Assembly (NCBI RefSeq): GCF_006715055.1
Contig: NZ_VFMN01000001.1
Coordinates: forward strand, 2,232,001 to 2,296,000
Source of the DNA: Lapillicoccus jejuensis
GTDB taxonomy: Bacteria; Actinomycetota; Actinomycetes; Actinomycetales; Dermatophilaceae
Length of the DNA: 64,000 nucleotides
Direction: 5' to 3'
The notes under the pieces: generated by a model
What the model was told of the DNA's origin: nothing
The model's input: only the letters and a program-made list of their open reading frames with translations
The model's database searches: none
Shown: one piece after another, positions 1-8,469 of the stretch
How the letters are laid out: the number at the start of each line of letters is the position of its first letter
How positions within the stretch are numbered: position 1 is the first letter of the stretch
Position numbers and translations under genes: made by a program

Positions 1-596
1 GCGACCTGCACGACCTGGTCATCCAGCGGCTCTTCGCCGTCGAGCTGGGGCTGCAGCGCAGCGGGCGGATGTCCGAGGACCCGGTGGTCCGCGAGCGGCT
101 CGAGCAGGCCGTCGACGACCTGGACGGGACGATCCGCGACATCCGCCGGACCATCTTCGCGCTGGGGACGCTCGACGTGTCGACCGACCTGCAGGCCGAG
201 GTCGAGCGGATCGTCGAGCGGGCCGGGGCGACGATGAAGCTGCGGCCCGCGCTGCGGGTCGAGGGGCCGGTGCGCTCCCTCGTCCCCGACCAGGTCGCGC
301 CGGACCTGCTGGCCGTGCTGGGCGAGGCGCTGTCCAACGCGAGCCGGCACGCCGAGGCCACCTCGGTCGAGGTGGTCCTCAGCGCGACGGACGCCGTGAC
401 CCTCGTCGTCTCCGACGACGGCCGCGGCTTCGCCGCCGACGTGGCGGAGAGCGGCCTGCGCAACATCCGCGCCCGCGCGGAGCAGCACGGCGGCACGCTG
501 ACCGTCCGCAGCGCCCCCGGCGCGGGCACCCGCCTGGAGTGGCGGGTGCCGCTCGGCGGTCGCGAATCGGCAACGGGCGACCACACCCGGGTATGA
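1..596 (+). CDS. Sensor histidine kinase, C-terminal part (DevS/DosS-like), cut by window start
   Basis: The reading frame is open from base 3, so the gene starts before the window. The visible part begins inside a HisKA_3 dimerisation helix, where DLHDLVIQRLFA carries the phospho-accepting His. A HATPase domain follows, with an N-box (GEALSNASRHAEA), a G1 box (DDGRGF) and a G2-like stretch (SGLRNIRARAEQHGG). The HDxVIQRLFA form of the H-box is typical of NarL-partnered kinases of the DevS/DosS group in actinobacteria. These usually carry GAF domains upstream, which cannot be seen here. It would phosphorylate a LuxR-type response regulator, but none lies downstream. The stop is followed by an unusually A-rich spacer. 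Confidence 0.85.
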   Translation, partial: DLHDLVIQRLFAVELGLQRSGRMSEDPVVRERLEQAVDDLDGTIRDIRRTIFALGTLDVSTDLQAEVERIVERAGATMKLRPALRVEGPVRSLVPDQVAPDLLAVLGEALSNASRHAEATSVEVVLSATDAVTLVVSDDGRGFAADVAESGLRNIRARAEQHGGTLTVRSAPGAGTRLEWRVPLGGRESATGDHTRV

Positions 597-700
597 AAAC
601 GGTAAAAAGGAACTAAACGGACTATGGCCGTCGTGCTCGCCGAGCGCGAGGATCTGGGTGCTCGGGGCAACCACACAGGATCACCAGGGGGCACCTCACC
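597..700 (+). promoter_or_regulatory. Leader of subtilase gene with A-rich stretch
   Basis: The 104-base gap contains an A-rich run at about 595-625 (gaaaacggtaaaaaggaac and following), which stands out in this very GC-rich sequence. It probably holds the promoter of the protease gene. No convincing -35/-10 pair could be fixed by eye. A purine-rich agggggc lies about 9 bases before the ATG at 701 and can serve as ribosome binding site. Confidence 0.3.
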
Positions 701-2395
701 ATGCACGTCGCACCGCCACGCCCGCGCCGCCGGCGCCGGGCCCTCGCGGTCACCGCCGTCTCGTCCGCCGCCGCGTTCGCGCTCGGCCCGTCGTCCCTCC
801 CCGGGCCCGCGGCCGCGCCGCCGCCGGCCTCCCGCCCCGTCGACGGCACCGACCTGGCCGGCGGCAAGTGGGGTGACGCGTCCGCGGACGGCGTCGCCAA
901 GGACGCCTACGGGCGCAACCGCGCCGAACGCGACCCGGGGTCGTTGTTCACCATCGGCCGGGCGATCGGCGCCCGTGGCCTCTGGGCGAAGAAGGACCGC
1001 GCCGGTCGCCCGCTGACCGGTCAGGGGGTGGCCGTCGCCCTGCTCGACTCGGGGATCTCGGCGGTGCCCGGTCTCGACGCCCCCGGCAAGGTGACCTACG
1101 GACCCGACCTGTCGATCGAGGGCAACGGGGTCCTGGCGCAGCAGGACACCTTCGGCCACGGGACCTTCATGGCCGGGATCATCGCCGGTCGCGGGGCCGG
1201 CAACCCCGCGGCGGACCTGCCCTCGGCGCCGGGCGACGTCCAGCTCGGCATCGCGCCGGACGCGAGGCTGCTGTCGCTCAAGCTGGCCACCGCCGACGGC
1301 AGCACCGACGTCTCGCAGGTCGTCGCAGCGCTCGACTGGGTCGTCCAGCACCCCGTCCTCCCGGACGGGACCCGGGTGCGCGTCGTCAACCTGTCCTACG
1401 GCACCGCGTCGGCGCAGGACTACCGGCTCGACCCGCTGGCCGCGGCGGCCGAGAACGCCTGGCACCACGGCATCGTCGTCGTCGCCTCCGGCGGCAACGA
1501 CGGCGACGTCGGTCGCCTCAGCGACCCGGCCGTCGACCCGTACGTCGTCGCGGTCGGGGCGAGCGACAGCGGCGACCGCACCGACGGCTGGACCGGCGAC
1601 CACGCGGTCGCCGCCTCCTTCTCGCAGGTCGGCTCGCCGGACCGGCACGTCGACCTCGTCGCCCCCGGCACCTCCGTGGTCTCGACCCGCGACCCGGGCT
1701 CGCTCATCGACACCGCCCACCCGTCCGGGCTCGTCGACGGCGACACCAGCGGCCGCCTCTTCCGTGGCAGCGGCACCAGCCAGGCGGCGGCCGTCGTGTC
1801 CGGCGCCGTCGCGCTGCTGCTGCAGGCCTACCCCGACCTCACGCCGGACCAGGTCAAGCTGGCGCTCACCGCGTCGGCGGACCCGGTGAAGAAGGCGTCC
1901 GACCTCACCACCGGCGCCGGCGCGCTGGACCTCAAGGGCGCGATGGACGTCGCCGCCCACCTGCTCGGCACCGACAGGAACGCGGCGACGCTGCGGGCGG
2001 CCGCCGTGCAGGACTTCCCCCGCTCGACCGGGCAGGGCTCGCTCGACGCCGCCCGCGGCGGGTCGACCCTCGTCGACGCCTCCGGGGCGGACCTCGCCGG
2101 CGAGGTCGACGTCCAGGGTCGCCCCTGGGACCCGGCCGCGTGGTGGGCGGCCAGCTCGGGCCTCACGTCGTGGTCCGACGGGCAGTGGCTCGGGACGACC
2201 TGGACCGGGGACGGCTGGCAGACGGGCCCGGACGGTCTCGCGACGTCGCGGTGGTCGACCTCGCGGTGGTCCACCTCCCGGTGGTCCGACGCGGACTGGG
2301 ACACCTCGCAGTGGTCGACCTCGCGCTGGTCGACCTCGCGGTGGTCCACGTCGCGGTGGTCCTCCTCCCGGTGGTCCTCCTCGGGCTGGTCCTGA
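701..2395 (+). CDS. Secreted S8 subtilisin-like serine protease with W-S pentapeptide tail
   Basis: This is a 564-residue secreted endopeptidase. An Arg-rich N-terminus and hydrophobic stretch (about residues 10-35) look like a Sec or Tat export signal. The subtilase catalytic triad is visible: Asp116 in VALLDSGI, His143 in FGHGTF, and Ser350 in GSGTSQAAA. The catalytic domain runs to about residue 425. After a linker, the protein becomes Trp/Ser-rich from about 476 and ends in ten consecutive pentapeptides (515-564, mostly TSRWS). Proteases of this type with SxSRWS tails are known from actinobacteria, but the function of the tail is unclear. Cell-wall or surface attachment is a guess. The gene stands alone and its substrate is unknown. 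Confidence 0.88.
   Translation: MHVAPPRPRRRRRALAVTAVSSAAAFALGPSSLPGPAAAPPPASRPVDGTDLAGGKWGDASADGVAKDAYGRNRAERDPGSLFTIGRAIGARGLWAKKDRAGRPLTGQGVAVALLDSGISAVPGLDAPGKVTYGPDLSIEGNGVLAQQDTFGHGTFMAGIIAGRGAGNPAADLPSAPGDVQLGIAPDARLLSLKLATADGSTDVSQVVAALDWVVQHPVLPDGTRVRVVNLSYGTASAQDYRLDPLAAAAENAWHHGIVVVASGGNDGDVGRLSDPAVDPYVVAVGASDSGDRTDGWTGDHAVAASFSQVGSPDRHVDLVAPGTSVVSTRDPGSLIDTAHPSGLVDGDTSGRLFRGSGTSQAAAVVSGAVALLLQAYPDLTPDQVKLALTASADPVKKASDLTTGAGALDLKGAMDVAAHLLGTDRNAATLRAAAVQDFPRSTGQGSLDAARGGSTLVDASGADLAGEVDVQGRPWDPAAWWAASSGLTSWSDGQWLGTTWTGDGWQTGPDGLATSRWSTSRWSTSRWSDADWDTSQWSTSRWSTSRWSTSRWSSSRWSSSGWS
2243..2392 (+). repeat. Ten 15-bp tandem units encoding the TSRWS pentad array
   Basis: Ten in-frame 15-base units run to the stop codon. 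They encode TSRWS three times, then DADWD, TSQWS, TSRWS three times, SSRWS and SSGWS. Synonymous differences between units (tcgacc, tccacc, tccacg) show that the array is selected as protein or is old, rather than being a fresh slippage product. Confidence 0.9.
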
Positions 2396-2429
2396 CCGAC
2401 GGCGCTGCGCCACCTGACAGCATGACCGG

Positions 2430-3587
2430 ATGACGACGGCCCGCCCCACCCTGTGGGACGGGCCGTCGCCCGTCGGGGCGGTGGACGAGGGGAGCTGGCC
2501 GGTCGTCGTCGTCGGGGCGGGCCAGGCGGGGCTCGCGACGGCGTACCACCTGCGTCGCGCCGGTCTCGAGCTCGGCCGCGACGTCGTGCTCCTCGACGCG
2601 GACGACCGGCCCGGCGGGTCGTGGCGGCGCATGTGGCCGAGCCTGCGGCTGTTCTCCCCGCCGGCGTTCTCGTCCCTGCCCGGTCGCCCGATGCCGCCCG
2701 CCGACGACCCGTACCCCGGAGCGGCCCACGTGGCGGCGTACCTGCAGGACCACGAGCAGCGGTACGGCGTCGTCGTCCGCCGCGGCGTCCGCGTCACCGG
2801 CGTCGCCCGTGACGGGGACGCGCTCGCGGTGACGGGTCTCGACGCCGGTGCCGGGGTCGAGCGGCGGTGGCGCGCCCGCCACGTCGTCAGCGCCACCGGG
2901 ACCTGGACCCGCCCGTTCGTCCCCGCGGTGCCCGGACGCGACGTCTTCGCCGGGCGGCAGCTGCACAGCGCGTCGTACCGCGGCGTCGAGGACGTCGCCG
3001 GGGCGCGGGTCCTCGTCGTCGGGGGCGGGAACAGCGGCGCGCAGCTGATGGCCGAGGTGTCGGCCGTCGCGCGGGCGACCTGGGTCACGCTCCGACCGCC
3101 GCGCTTCCTGCCCGACGACGTCGACGGTCGACGGCTCTTCGAGGTCGCCACCGCCCGACGCCGGGCGCTGCTCGCGGGCGAGGCGGATCCCGGCGGCGTC
3201 GGGGGTCTCGGCGACGTGGTCGCGGTGGCGAGCGTGCGCGAGGCCCGCGACGCCGGGCGGCTGCGGACGGCGCCGATGGTCGCGGCGCTCACCCCCACCG
3301 GGGCGGTGTGGCCGGACGGGACCACCGACGAGCTCGACGTCGTCCTCTGGTGCACCGGGTTCCGGCCCGAGCTGCGCCACCTGCGACCGCTTCGGCTGCC
3401 GACGGTGGACGGGCACCCGCGTACCGACGGCACGACCTGCGTCGACGAGCCGCGGCTGCACCTCGTCGGGTACGGCGACTGGACCGGCCCCGCCTCGGCC
3501 ACCCTGGTCGGTGTCGGCCCGACGGCGAAGGAGACCGCCGCCCGCGTCGTCGCGGACCTGCGCCGGCTCGACTCTCCTCTCACGTGA
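2430..3587 (+). CDS. FAD/NAD(P)-dependent monooxygenase-like oxidoreductase (ArsO/CzcO-like)
   Basis: This 385-residue flavoprotein has two Rossmann motifs: GAGQAG at residues 29-34 for FAD and VVGGGNSGAQ at about 195 for NAD(P)H. An ATGTWTRPF segment follows the FAD domain. The sequence around residue 70 (SWRRMWPSLRLFSPPAFSSL) resembles the ArsO branch of class-B-like flavin monooxygenases, which are often found near arsenic genes. An ars operon lies 2.1 kb downstream, separated by merR and sulP. The substrate cannot be told from the sequence. The stop codon lies inside the MerR-type operator of the next gene. Confidence 0.75.
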   Translation: MTTARPTLWDGPSPVGAVDEGSWPVVVVGAGQAGLATAYHLRRAGLELGRDVVLLDADDRPGGSWRRMWPSLRLFSPPAFSSLPGRPMPPADDPYPGAAHVAAYLQDHEQRYGVVVRRGVRVTGVARDGDALAVTGLDAGAGVERRWRARHVVSATGTWTRPFVPAVPGRDVFAGRQLHSASYRGVEDVAGARVLVVGGGNSGAQLMAEVSAVARATWVTLRPPRFLPDDVDGRRLFEVATARRRALLAGEADPGGVGGLGDVVAVASVREARDAGRLRTAPMVAALTPTGAVWPDGTTDELDVVLWCTGFRPELRHLRPLRLPTVDGHPRTDGTTCVDEPRLHLVGYGDWTGPASATLVGVGPTAKETAARVVADLRRLDSPLT

Positions 3588-3597
3588 GGGTAGAGTC
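3570..3597. promoter_or_regulatory. MerR-type operator/promoter dyad
   Basis: A 28-base interrupted palindrome is centred on CTCACGTGAG, with GACTCT and AGAGTC at its ends and two mismatched pairs between. CTCGAC (3567-3572) and TAGAGT (3591-3596) fit a -35/-10 pair with the dyad lying between them. This is the usual arrangement for MerR-family promoters. It overlaps the TGA (3585-3587) of the upstream flavoprotein gene and precedes the merR gene, so autoregulation is likely. Confidence 0.7.
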
Positions 3598-3672
3598 TGC
3601 GCTGCGCTCCGGCGCACGGTGGGCAGGGTGGCCGACCAGCCGCCCCCGTCCCGTCGTCCGAGAGGTCCTCCC

Positions 3673-4068
3673 GTGTCCTTCTCCGCCCGCGGCCTGCTCC
3701 AGATCGGCGAGGTCGCCGAGGCGACGGGTCTGAGCCTGCGGACCATCCGCCACTACGACGAGGTGGGCCTGCTGCCGCCCGTGGAGCGCTCACCCGGCGG
3801 CTTCCGGCTCTACTCGCAGGAGAGCGTCGACCGGCTGCTGCTCGTCAAGCAGATGAAGCCGCTCGACTTCACCCTCGAGCAGATGCGCGAGCTCATCGAC
3901 GCGCTCGACGAGGTCGACGACCCGGCCACGACACCGGACGAGCGCGCGGCGCGACAGGCCCTGCTCGCGTCGTACGCCGAGCTCGTCGAGGAGAAGGTGA
4001 CGATGCTGCGCGCCCGCGCGCGAGCCGCCGCCGGCTTCGCCGCCCAGCTGCGCCGCGTGCTGCCCTAG
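3673..4068 (+). CDS. MerR family transcriptional regulator
   Basis: This 131-residue regulator starts at GTG 3673, just after a gagagg ribosome-binding stretch and downstream of the operator dyad. The N-terminus shows the MerR winged-helix: IGEVAEATGLSLRTIRHYD, then LLPPVERSPGGFRLY. An effector/dimerisation helix (VDRLLLVKQMKPLDFTLEQM) and a long C-terminal coiled coil follow. There are no Cys residues, so metal sensing of the MerR or CueR kind is unlikely. The next gene is a SulP anion transporter 101 bases downstream, and MerR-SulP pairs recur in actinobacteria. The ligand is unknown, perhaps an anion. Confidence 0.85.
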   Translation: MSFSARGLLQIGEVAEATGLSLRTIRHYDEVGLLPPVERSPGGFRLYSQESVDRLLLVKQMKPLDFTLEQMRELIDALDEVDDPATTPDERAARQALLASYAELVEEKVTMLRARARAAAGFAAQLRRVLP

Positions 4069-4169
4069 CCCGGCGCCACGCCCCACCGCCCGTACGGCGC
4101 CGCGCCCCACCCGGCGCCGCCCCTGACGCCCTGACGCCCCCGTCGTCCCCGATCCCCTGGAGTCCTGCC

Positions 4170-5672
4170 GTGTCCGTCCTCACCCTGCCGTCGCCGCCCG
4201 ACGTCACCTCGGTGCGCGCCGCGCTGCGGTCGCCCCGCCGTCTGCGCACCGAGGTCCTCGGCGGCCTCGTCGTCGCGCTGGCCCTCATCCCCGAGGCGAT
4301 CTCGTTCTCCGTCATCGCCGGGGTGGACCCGCGGGTCGGGCTCTTCGCCTCGTTCACGATGGCCGTGACGATCGCCTTCGTCGGCGGACGCCCGGCGATG
4401 ATCTCCGCCGCGACCGGCGCCGTGGCGCTCGTCGTCGCGCCCCTGGTGCGCCAGCACGGCCTGGACTACCTGCTCGCCACCGTCGTGCTCGCCGGCATCC
4501 TCCAGATCGGGCTGGGCCTGCTCGGGGTGGCCCGGCTGATGCGCTTCGTCCCGCGGTCGGTGATGGTGGGCTTCGTCAACGCGCTGGCCGTCCTCATCTT
4601 CCTGGCGCAGCTGCCGCACCTGCTCGGCGTGCCGTGGCTCGTCTACCCGCTCGTCGCCGTCGGGCTGGTCCTGATCTTCGGGCTGCCCCGGCTGACCTCG
4701 GTCGTCCCCGCACCGCTGGTCGCCATCGTCCTGCTCACGCTCGTCACGGTCGTGGCCGGCGTCGCCGTCCCGACCGTCGGTGACGAGGGCCGGCTGCCCG
4801 ACAGCCTGCCCACCCTCGCCCTGCCGCACGTCCCCCTGACCCTGCACACCCTGTCGGTCATCGCGCCCTACGCGCTGGCCATGGCGCTCGTCGGGCTCAT
4901 GGAGTCGCTCATGACGGCGCAGCTCGTCGACGACGTCACCGACACCCCGTCGCGCACGTCCCGCGAGGCCTGGGGACAGGGCGTCGCCAACGTCGTCACC
5001 GGGTTCTTCGGCGGCATGGGCGGGTGCGCGATGATCGGCCAGACGATGATCAACGTCAAGGGATCTGGCGCCCGCACCCGGATCTCGACCTTCCTCGCCG
5101 GCGTCTTCCTGCTCGTCCTCGTCGTCGGGCTCGGCGACGTCGTCAGCCTCATCCCCATGGCCGCCCTCGTCGCCGTCATGGTCATGGTCTCGGTCGGCAC
5201 GATGGACTGGCACAGCCTCAAGCCCGGGACCCTGCGCCGGATGCCGCGCAGCGAGACCGCGGTCATGGTGGTCACCGTCGTCGTCGTCGTGGCCACGAGC
5301 AACCTGGCCATCGGGGTCGTCGTCGGCTCGGTCCTGGCGATGGTGCTCTTCGCGCGCCGCGTCGCCCACTTCACGACCGTCGTCGACGTCGCCCACCCGG
5401 ACGAGGACACGCGGGTGTACGCCGTCGTCGGCGAGCTCTTCTTCGCCTCGAGCAACGACCTGGTCACCCAGTTCGACTACGCCGGTGACCCGCGCAACGT
5501 CGTCATCGACCTGTCCCGGTCACACATCTGGGACGCGTCCACCGTCGCCACCCTCGATGCCGTGCGGACGAAGTACGCCGCCCGCGGCAAGTCCGTCACG
5601 GTGATCGGGCTGAACGAGGCCAGCCGGGAGCGCCACGACCGGCTGGCCGGTCACCTCACCGGGGCGCACTGA
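4170..5672 (+). CDS. SulP family inorganic anion transporter with STAS domain
   Basis: This 500-residue membrane carrier starts at GTG 4170 after a ctggag ribosome site. About 10-12 hydrophobic segments fill residues 25-400. They include the SulP core signature near the start (EVLGGLVVALALIPEAISFS) and the GMGGCAMIGQTMINVKGSG loop near residue 290. A C-terminal STAS domain (about 410-495) contains VIDLSRSHIWDASTVATLD. SulP proteins move sulfate, bicarbonate or related anions. The partner merR gene upstream suggests regulated expression. The substrate cannot be read from the sequence. Confidence 0.9.
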   Translation: MSVLTLPSPPDVTSVRAALRSPRRLRTEVLGGLVVALALIPEAISFSVIAGVDPRVGLFASFTMAVTIAFVGGRPAMISAATGAVALVVAPLVRQHGLDYLLATVVLAGILQIGLGLLGVARLMRFVPRSVMVGFVNALAVLIFLAQLPHLLGVPWLVYPLVAVGLVLIFGLPRLTSVVPAPLVAIVLLTLVTVVAGVAVPTVGDEGRLPDSLPTLALPHVPLTLHTLSVIAPYALAMALVGLMESLMTAQLVDDVTDTPSRTSREAWGQGVANVVTGFFGGMGGCAMIGQTMINVKGSGARTRISTFLAGVFLLVLVVGLGDVVSLIPMAALVAVMVMVSVGTMDWHSLKPGTLRRMPRSETAVMVVTVVVVVATSNLAIGVVVGSVLAMVLFARRVAHFTTVVDVAHPDEDTRVYAVVGELFFASSNDLVTQFDYAGDPRNVVIDLSRSHIWDASTVATLDAVRTKYAARGKSVTVIGLNEASRERHDRLAGHLTGAH

Positions 5673-5673
5673 C

Positions 5674-5701
5674 GCCCGCCGGAGGCGACGCACCGGCGGG
5701 C
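5674..5701. terminator. Bidirectional hairpin between sulP and arsC
   Basis: GCCCGCCGG (5674-5682) and CCGGCGGGC (5693-5701) form a perfect 9-bp stem with a 10-base loop. It sits in the 53-base gap between two converging genes. There is no T-tract, which is common in high-GC actinobacteria. Confidence 0.6.
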
Positions 5702-5725
5702 CTCGCCGAGCGCGGCCGACCCCGC

Positions 5726-6136
5726 TCAGACCAGCTCGGCGAGGAGGTCCCGCACGCGTCGGTCGATCTCGTCCCGGATGGGGCGGACCCGGTCGACGGG
5801 GAGCCCGGCGGGGTCGTCCAGGGCCCAGTCCAGGTAGCGCTTGCCCGGGTAGATCGGGCAGGCGTCACCGCACCCCATGGTGATGACGACGTCGGCTCCG
5901 TGGACGGCGCCGTCGGTGAGGCGCTTCGGGACCTCGGTGGTGAGGTCGATGCCGAGCTCGCCCATGACCTCGACGACGGCGGGGTTGACCTCGTCGGCCG
6001 GGGTCGAACCGGCCGAGCGGACCTGCACCCTCCCCTCTGCGTGGTGCTCGAGGAGGGCGGCGGCCATCTGCGAGCGGCCGGCGTTGTGGACGCAGACGAA
6101 GAGGACGGTCGGGGTCGCGGTGGGGCTGGTCGTCAT
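5726..6136 (-). CDS. arsC: Arsenate reductase, low-molecular-weight phosphatase type
   Basis: This 136-residue enzyme reduces arsenate to arsenite. The P-loop CVHNAGRS starts at Cys15, the nucleophile. Cys89 and Cys93 lie in TMGCGDACP, a likely redox relay as in thioredoxin-coupled ArsC. The mycothiol-dependent class typically lacks this pair, so thioredoxin coupling is inferred. The start ATG overlaps the acr3 stop by four bases (ATGA), implying translational coupling. It is the last gene of the arsM-acr3-arsC operon, and its product feeds arsenite to Acr3 and ArsM. Confidence 0.92.
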   Translation of the reverse strand: MTTSPTATPTVLFVCVHNAGRSQMAAALLEHHAEGRVQVRSAGSTPADEVNPAVVEVMGELGIDLTTEVPKRLTDGAVHGADVVITMGCGDACPIYPGKRYLDWALDDPAGLPVDRVRPIRDEIDRRVRDLLAELV

Positions 6137-7221
6137 GACAGGGCCTCCGGGGAGTAGCGGCGGCGCAGCCGGAGCGCCACGTGGACGAGGGCGACGAGGA
6201 CGGGGACCTCGATGAGGGGCCCGACGACGCCGGCGAGGGCCTGGCCGCTGGTGACGCCGAAGACGCCGATGGCGACGGCGATGGCGAGCTCGAAGTTGTT
6301 GCCCGCGGCGGTGAAGGCGAGGGTGGCCGTCTTGGCGTATCCGAGGTCGAGGCGGTGCCCGAGCGCGAAACCGCCACCGAACATCACGGCGAAGTAGACG
6401 AGCAGCGGCAGGGCGATCCGCGCGACGTCCCACGGCTTCGAGGTGATGGTGTGGCCCTGCAGCGCGAAGAGCACGACGATCGTGAAGAGCAGCCCGTAGA
6501 GGGCGATTGGGCCGACCCGGGGGAGGAAGCGCTCGTCGTACCAGGTGGTGCCCCTGGTCCGCTCGCCGATGGTGCGGGTGAGGAAACCGGCCGTCAGCGG
6601 GATGCCGAGGAAGACGAGCACGGACCCGACGATGGTGGCGAGGGAGAAGCTCGCGTCGGTGGTGGCGAGGCCGAGCCAGCCGGGGAGCACCTGGAGGTAG
6701 AACCAGCCGAGGGCCCCGAAGGCGACGATCTGGAAGACCGAGTTGATGGCCACGAGGACCGCGCCGGCCTCCCGGTCGCCGCAGGCCAGGTCGTTCCAGA
6801 TGAGCACCATGGCGATGCAGCGCGCGAGGCCGACGATGATCAGACCGGTGCGGTACGTCGGCAGGTCCGGCAGGAGCAGCCAGGCGAGGGCGAACATCAG
6901 GGCCGGGCCGACGACCCAGTTGAGGACGAGCGACGAGACGAGCAGGCGCCGGTCGCCCGTGACCCGGTCGAGCTGGCGGTAGCGGACCTTGGCCAGCACC
7001 GGGTACATCATCAGCAGCAGGCCCACGGCGATGGGCAGGCTGACCGAGCCGACCCTGACGGCGTCGAGGTGCGCGGAGAGCGACGGGACGGCCCGGCCGA
7101 GGCCGAGACCGACGGCCATCGCGACGATGATCCAGACGGGCAGGAAGCGGTCGAGCGTCGAGAGCCGGCCGACGACGGCGGCTTCGGCGGCTGGGTGGGT
7201 CGTCGTGAGCTGGTCGGTCAT
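6133..7221 (-). CDS. acr3: ACR3 family arsenite efflux permease
   Basis: This 362-residue inner-membrane arsenite extruder has ten hydrophobic segments. Cys135 in GLARCIAMVLIWNDLACGD is the conserved ACR3 cysteine, with Cys147 just after it. EVPVLVALVHVALRLR near the C-terminus also fits the family. The start overlaps the arsM stop by one base (TGATG) and the end overlaps arsC by four, so the three genes form a tightly coupled operon read from the divergent arsR-arsM promoter region. Confidence 0.94.
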   Translation of the reverse strand: MTDQLTTTHPAAEAAVVGRLSTLDRFLPVWIIVAMAVGLGLGRAVPSLSAHLDAVRVGSVSLPIAVGLLLMMYPVLAKVRYRQLDRVTGDRRLLVSSLVLNWVVGPALMFALAWLLLPDLPTYRTGLIIVGLARCIAMVLIWNDLACGDREAGAVLVAINSVFQIVAFGALGWFYLQVLPGWLGLATTDASFSLATIVGSVLVFLGIPLTAGFLTRTIGERTRGTTWYDERFLPRVGPIALYGLLFTIVVLFALQGHTITSKPWDVARIALPLLVYFAVMFGGGFALGHRLDLGYAKTATLAFTAAGNNFELAIAVAIGVFGVTSGQALAGVVGPLIEVPVLVALVHVALRLRRRYSPEALS

Positions 7222-8009
7222 CAGGCCGGCTTGACCGCTCGCACGATCGCCGAGTGCATCCCGGGGGCGGCCTGGTGGGTGAAGGTGACCTCGGCGTCGA
7301 CGAAGCCGGCGGCGGTCAGACCCTCGAGGTACTCGGCTCGCGACAGGGCGCCGGCGATGCACCCCACGTAGGAGCCGCGCTCGGCCCGGTCGGCGGGGCC
7401 GAGGTGGTCCTCGGCGACGACGTCGGAGACGCCGATCCGCCCGCCTGGCCTGAGGACCCGGAACATCTCGGCGAGGACGGCCGCCTTGTCGGTCGAGAGG
7501 TTGATGACGCAGTTGGAGATGACGACGTCGACCGAGGCGGCGTCGAGGGGGACCTCCTCGATCGTGCCCTTGAGGAACTCGACGTTGGTCGCGCCGGCCT
7601 CGGCTCGGTTGGCCTCGGCGAGCGCGAGCATCTCGTCGGTCATGTCGACGCCGTAGGCGTAGCCGGTGGGCCCGACCCGGCGGGCGGAGAGCAGGACGTC
7701 GATGCCGCCGCCGGAGCCGAGGTCCAGGACCGTCTCGCCCTCCCGCAGGTCCGCCACCGCGGTGGGGTTGCCGCAGCCGAGGCTCGCGAGGACGGCCGCG
7801 GCGGGGAGCTCGCCCTGCTCGTCGGCGCCGTAGAGCGCGGCCCCGAAGGCCTCGTCGACGACGACGGAGCCGCTGCAGCACGAGTCGGGGGAGCACGACG
7901 CCGGCGCGGCGTCGACGACGGCCAGGGGGTTGATGGACGTGGTCGTCACGGCGGTGGCCGCCGCGGCGTAGCGCCGGCGGACCTGCTCACGGACGTCGGA
8001 CTCAGTCAT
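7221..8009 (-). CDS. arsM: Arsenite S-adenosylmethionine methyltransferase
   Basis: This 262-residue cytoplasmic enzyme methylates As(III). The SAM motif [14 protein letters not shown] lies at about 94-107. Cys79, Cys167 (SNCVINLS) and Cys217 (YVGCIAGA) match the three As-binding cysteines of ArsM. An additional Cys cluster (C39, C44, C45) lies near the N-terminus, as in many ArsM proteins. The ATG at 8009 is chosen because GGAG lies 8 bases upstream. A GTG at 8018 would add three residues but overlaps that ribosome site. It is the first gene of the operon, divergent from arsR. Confidence 0.92.
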   Translation of the reverse strand: MTESDVREQVRRRYAAAATAVTTTSINPLAVVDAAPASCSPDSCCSGSVVVDEAFGAALYGADEQGELPAAAVLASLGCGNPTAVADLREGETVLDLGSGGGIDVLLSARRVGPTGYAYGVDMTDEMLALAEANRAEAGATNVEFLKGTIEEVPLDAASVDVVISNCVINLSTDKAAVLAEMFRVLRPGGRIGVSDVVAEDHLGPADRAERGSYVGCIAGALSRAEYLEGLTAAGFVDAEVTFTHQAAPGMHSAIVRAVKPA

Positions 8010-8047
8010 GGCTCTCACTCCGATCGACGGTTCTCGATGGATGGAGG

Positions 8048-8067
8048 ATCGTCGATCTATCGACGAT
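8048..8067. promoter_or_regulatory. ArsR operator palindrome
   Basis: ATCGTCGAT-CT-ATCGACGAT is a perfect inverted repeat with 9-bp arms in the 85-base gap between divergent arsM and arsR. A further attgtcaat lies just downstream (8065-8073). The position suits simultaneous repression of both genes by ArsR. Confidence 0.75.
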
Positions 8068-8094
8068 TGTCAATGCGTGTGAGATGCTCGGCCC

Positions 8095-8460
8095 ATGGCC
8101 CGGTCGACCCCGCCCCTCGTCACGGTCGCCGAGGCGTGCTGCTCGACGGTCACCGGCGGCGCCATGACGGCCGAGGCGGCCGAGCGCCTGGCCATGTCGT
8201 TCAAGGCGCTGGGCGACCCCACCCGGGTGCGGCTGCTGTCGTTGATCGCCGCGGCCGACGGCGGCGAGGCGTGCGTCTGCGACCTGACCGAGGTGGTGTC
8301 GCTGTCCCAGCCGACGGTGTCGCACCACATGCGGGTCCTGGTCGAGGCGGGTCTGGTCACCCGGGACCAGCGCGGTCGGTGGGCCTACTACGCCGTCGTC
8401 GACGGCGCCCTCGACGCCCTGGCCGACGCCCTCAGCCCTCGAGCTCGAGCCGGGGCCTGA
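8095..8460 (+). CDS. arsR: ArsR family arsenic-responsive repressor
   Basis: This 121-residue winged-helix repressor has its recognition helix in LSQPTVSHHMRVLVEAGLV. It carries two candidate As(III) sites. Cys15-Cys16 near the N-terminus is the position described for Corynebacterium glutamicum ArsR. Cys60-Val-Cys62 lies in ACVCDL, the classical ELCVCDL-type site of the alpha-3 helix. Release on As(III) binding would turn on arsM-acr3-arsC across the palindrome. The stop is 10 bases from the converging cstR-like gene. Confidence 0.92.
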   Translation: MARSTPPLVTVAEACCSTVTGGAMTAEAAERLAMSFKALGDPTRVRLLSLIAAADGGEACVCDLTEVVSLSQPTVSHHMRVLVEAGLVTRDQRGRWAYYAVVDGALDALADALSPRARAGA

Positions 8461-8469
8461 CGGGCCCGA

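Noticed and set aside
2243-2392. CRISPR-like array
   Set aside because: The units are contiguous 15-mers in a coding frame with no spacers.
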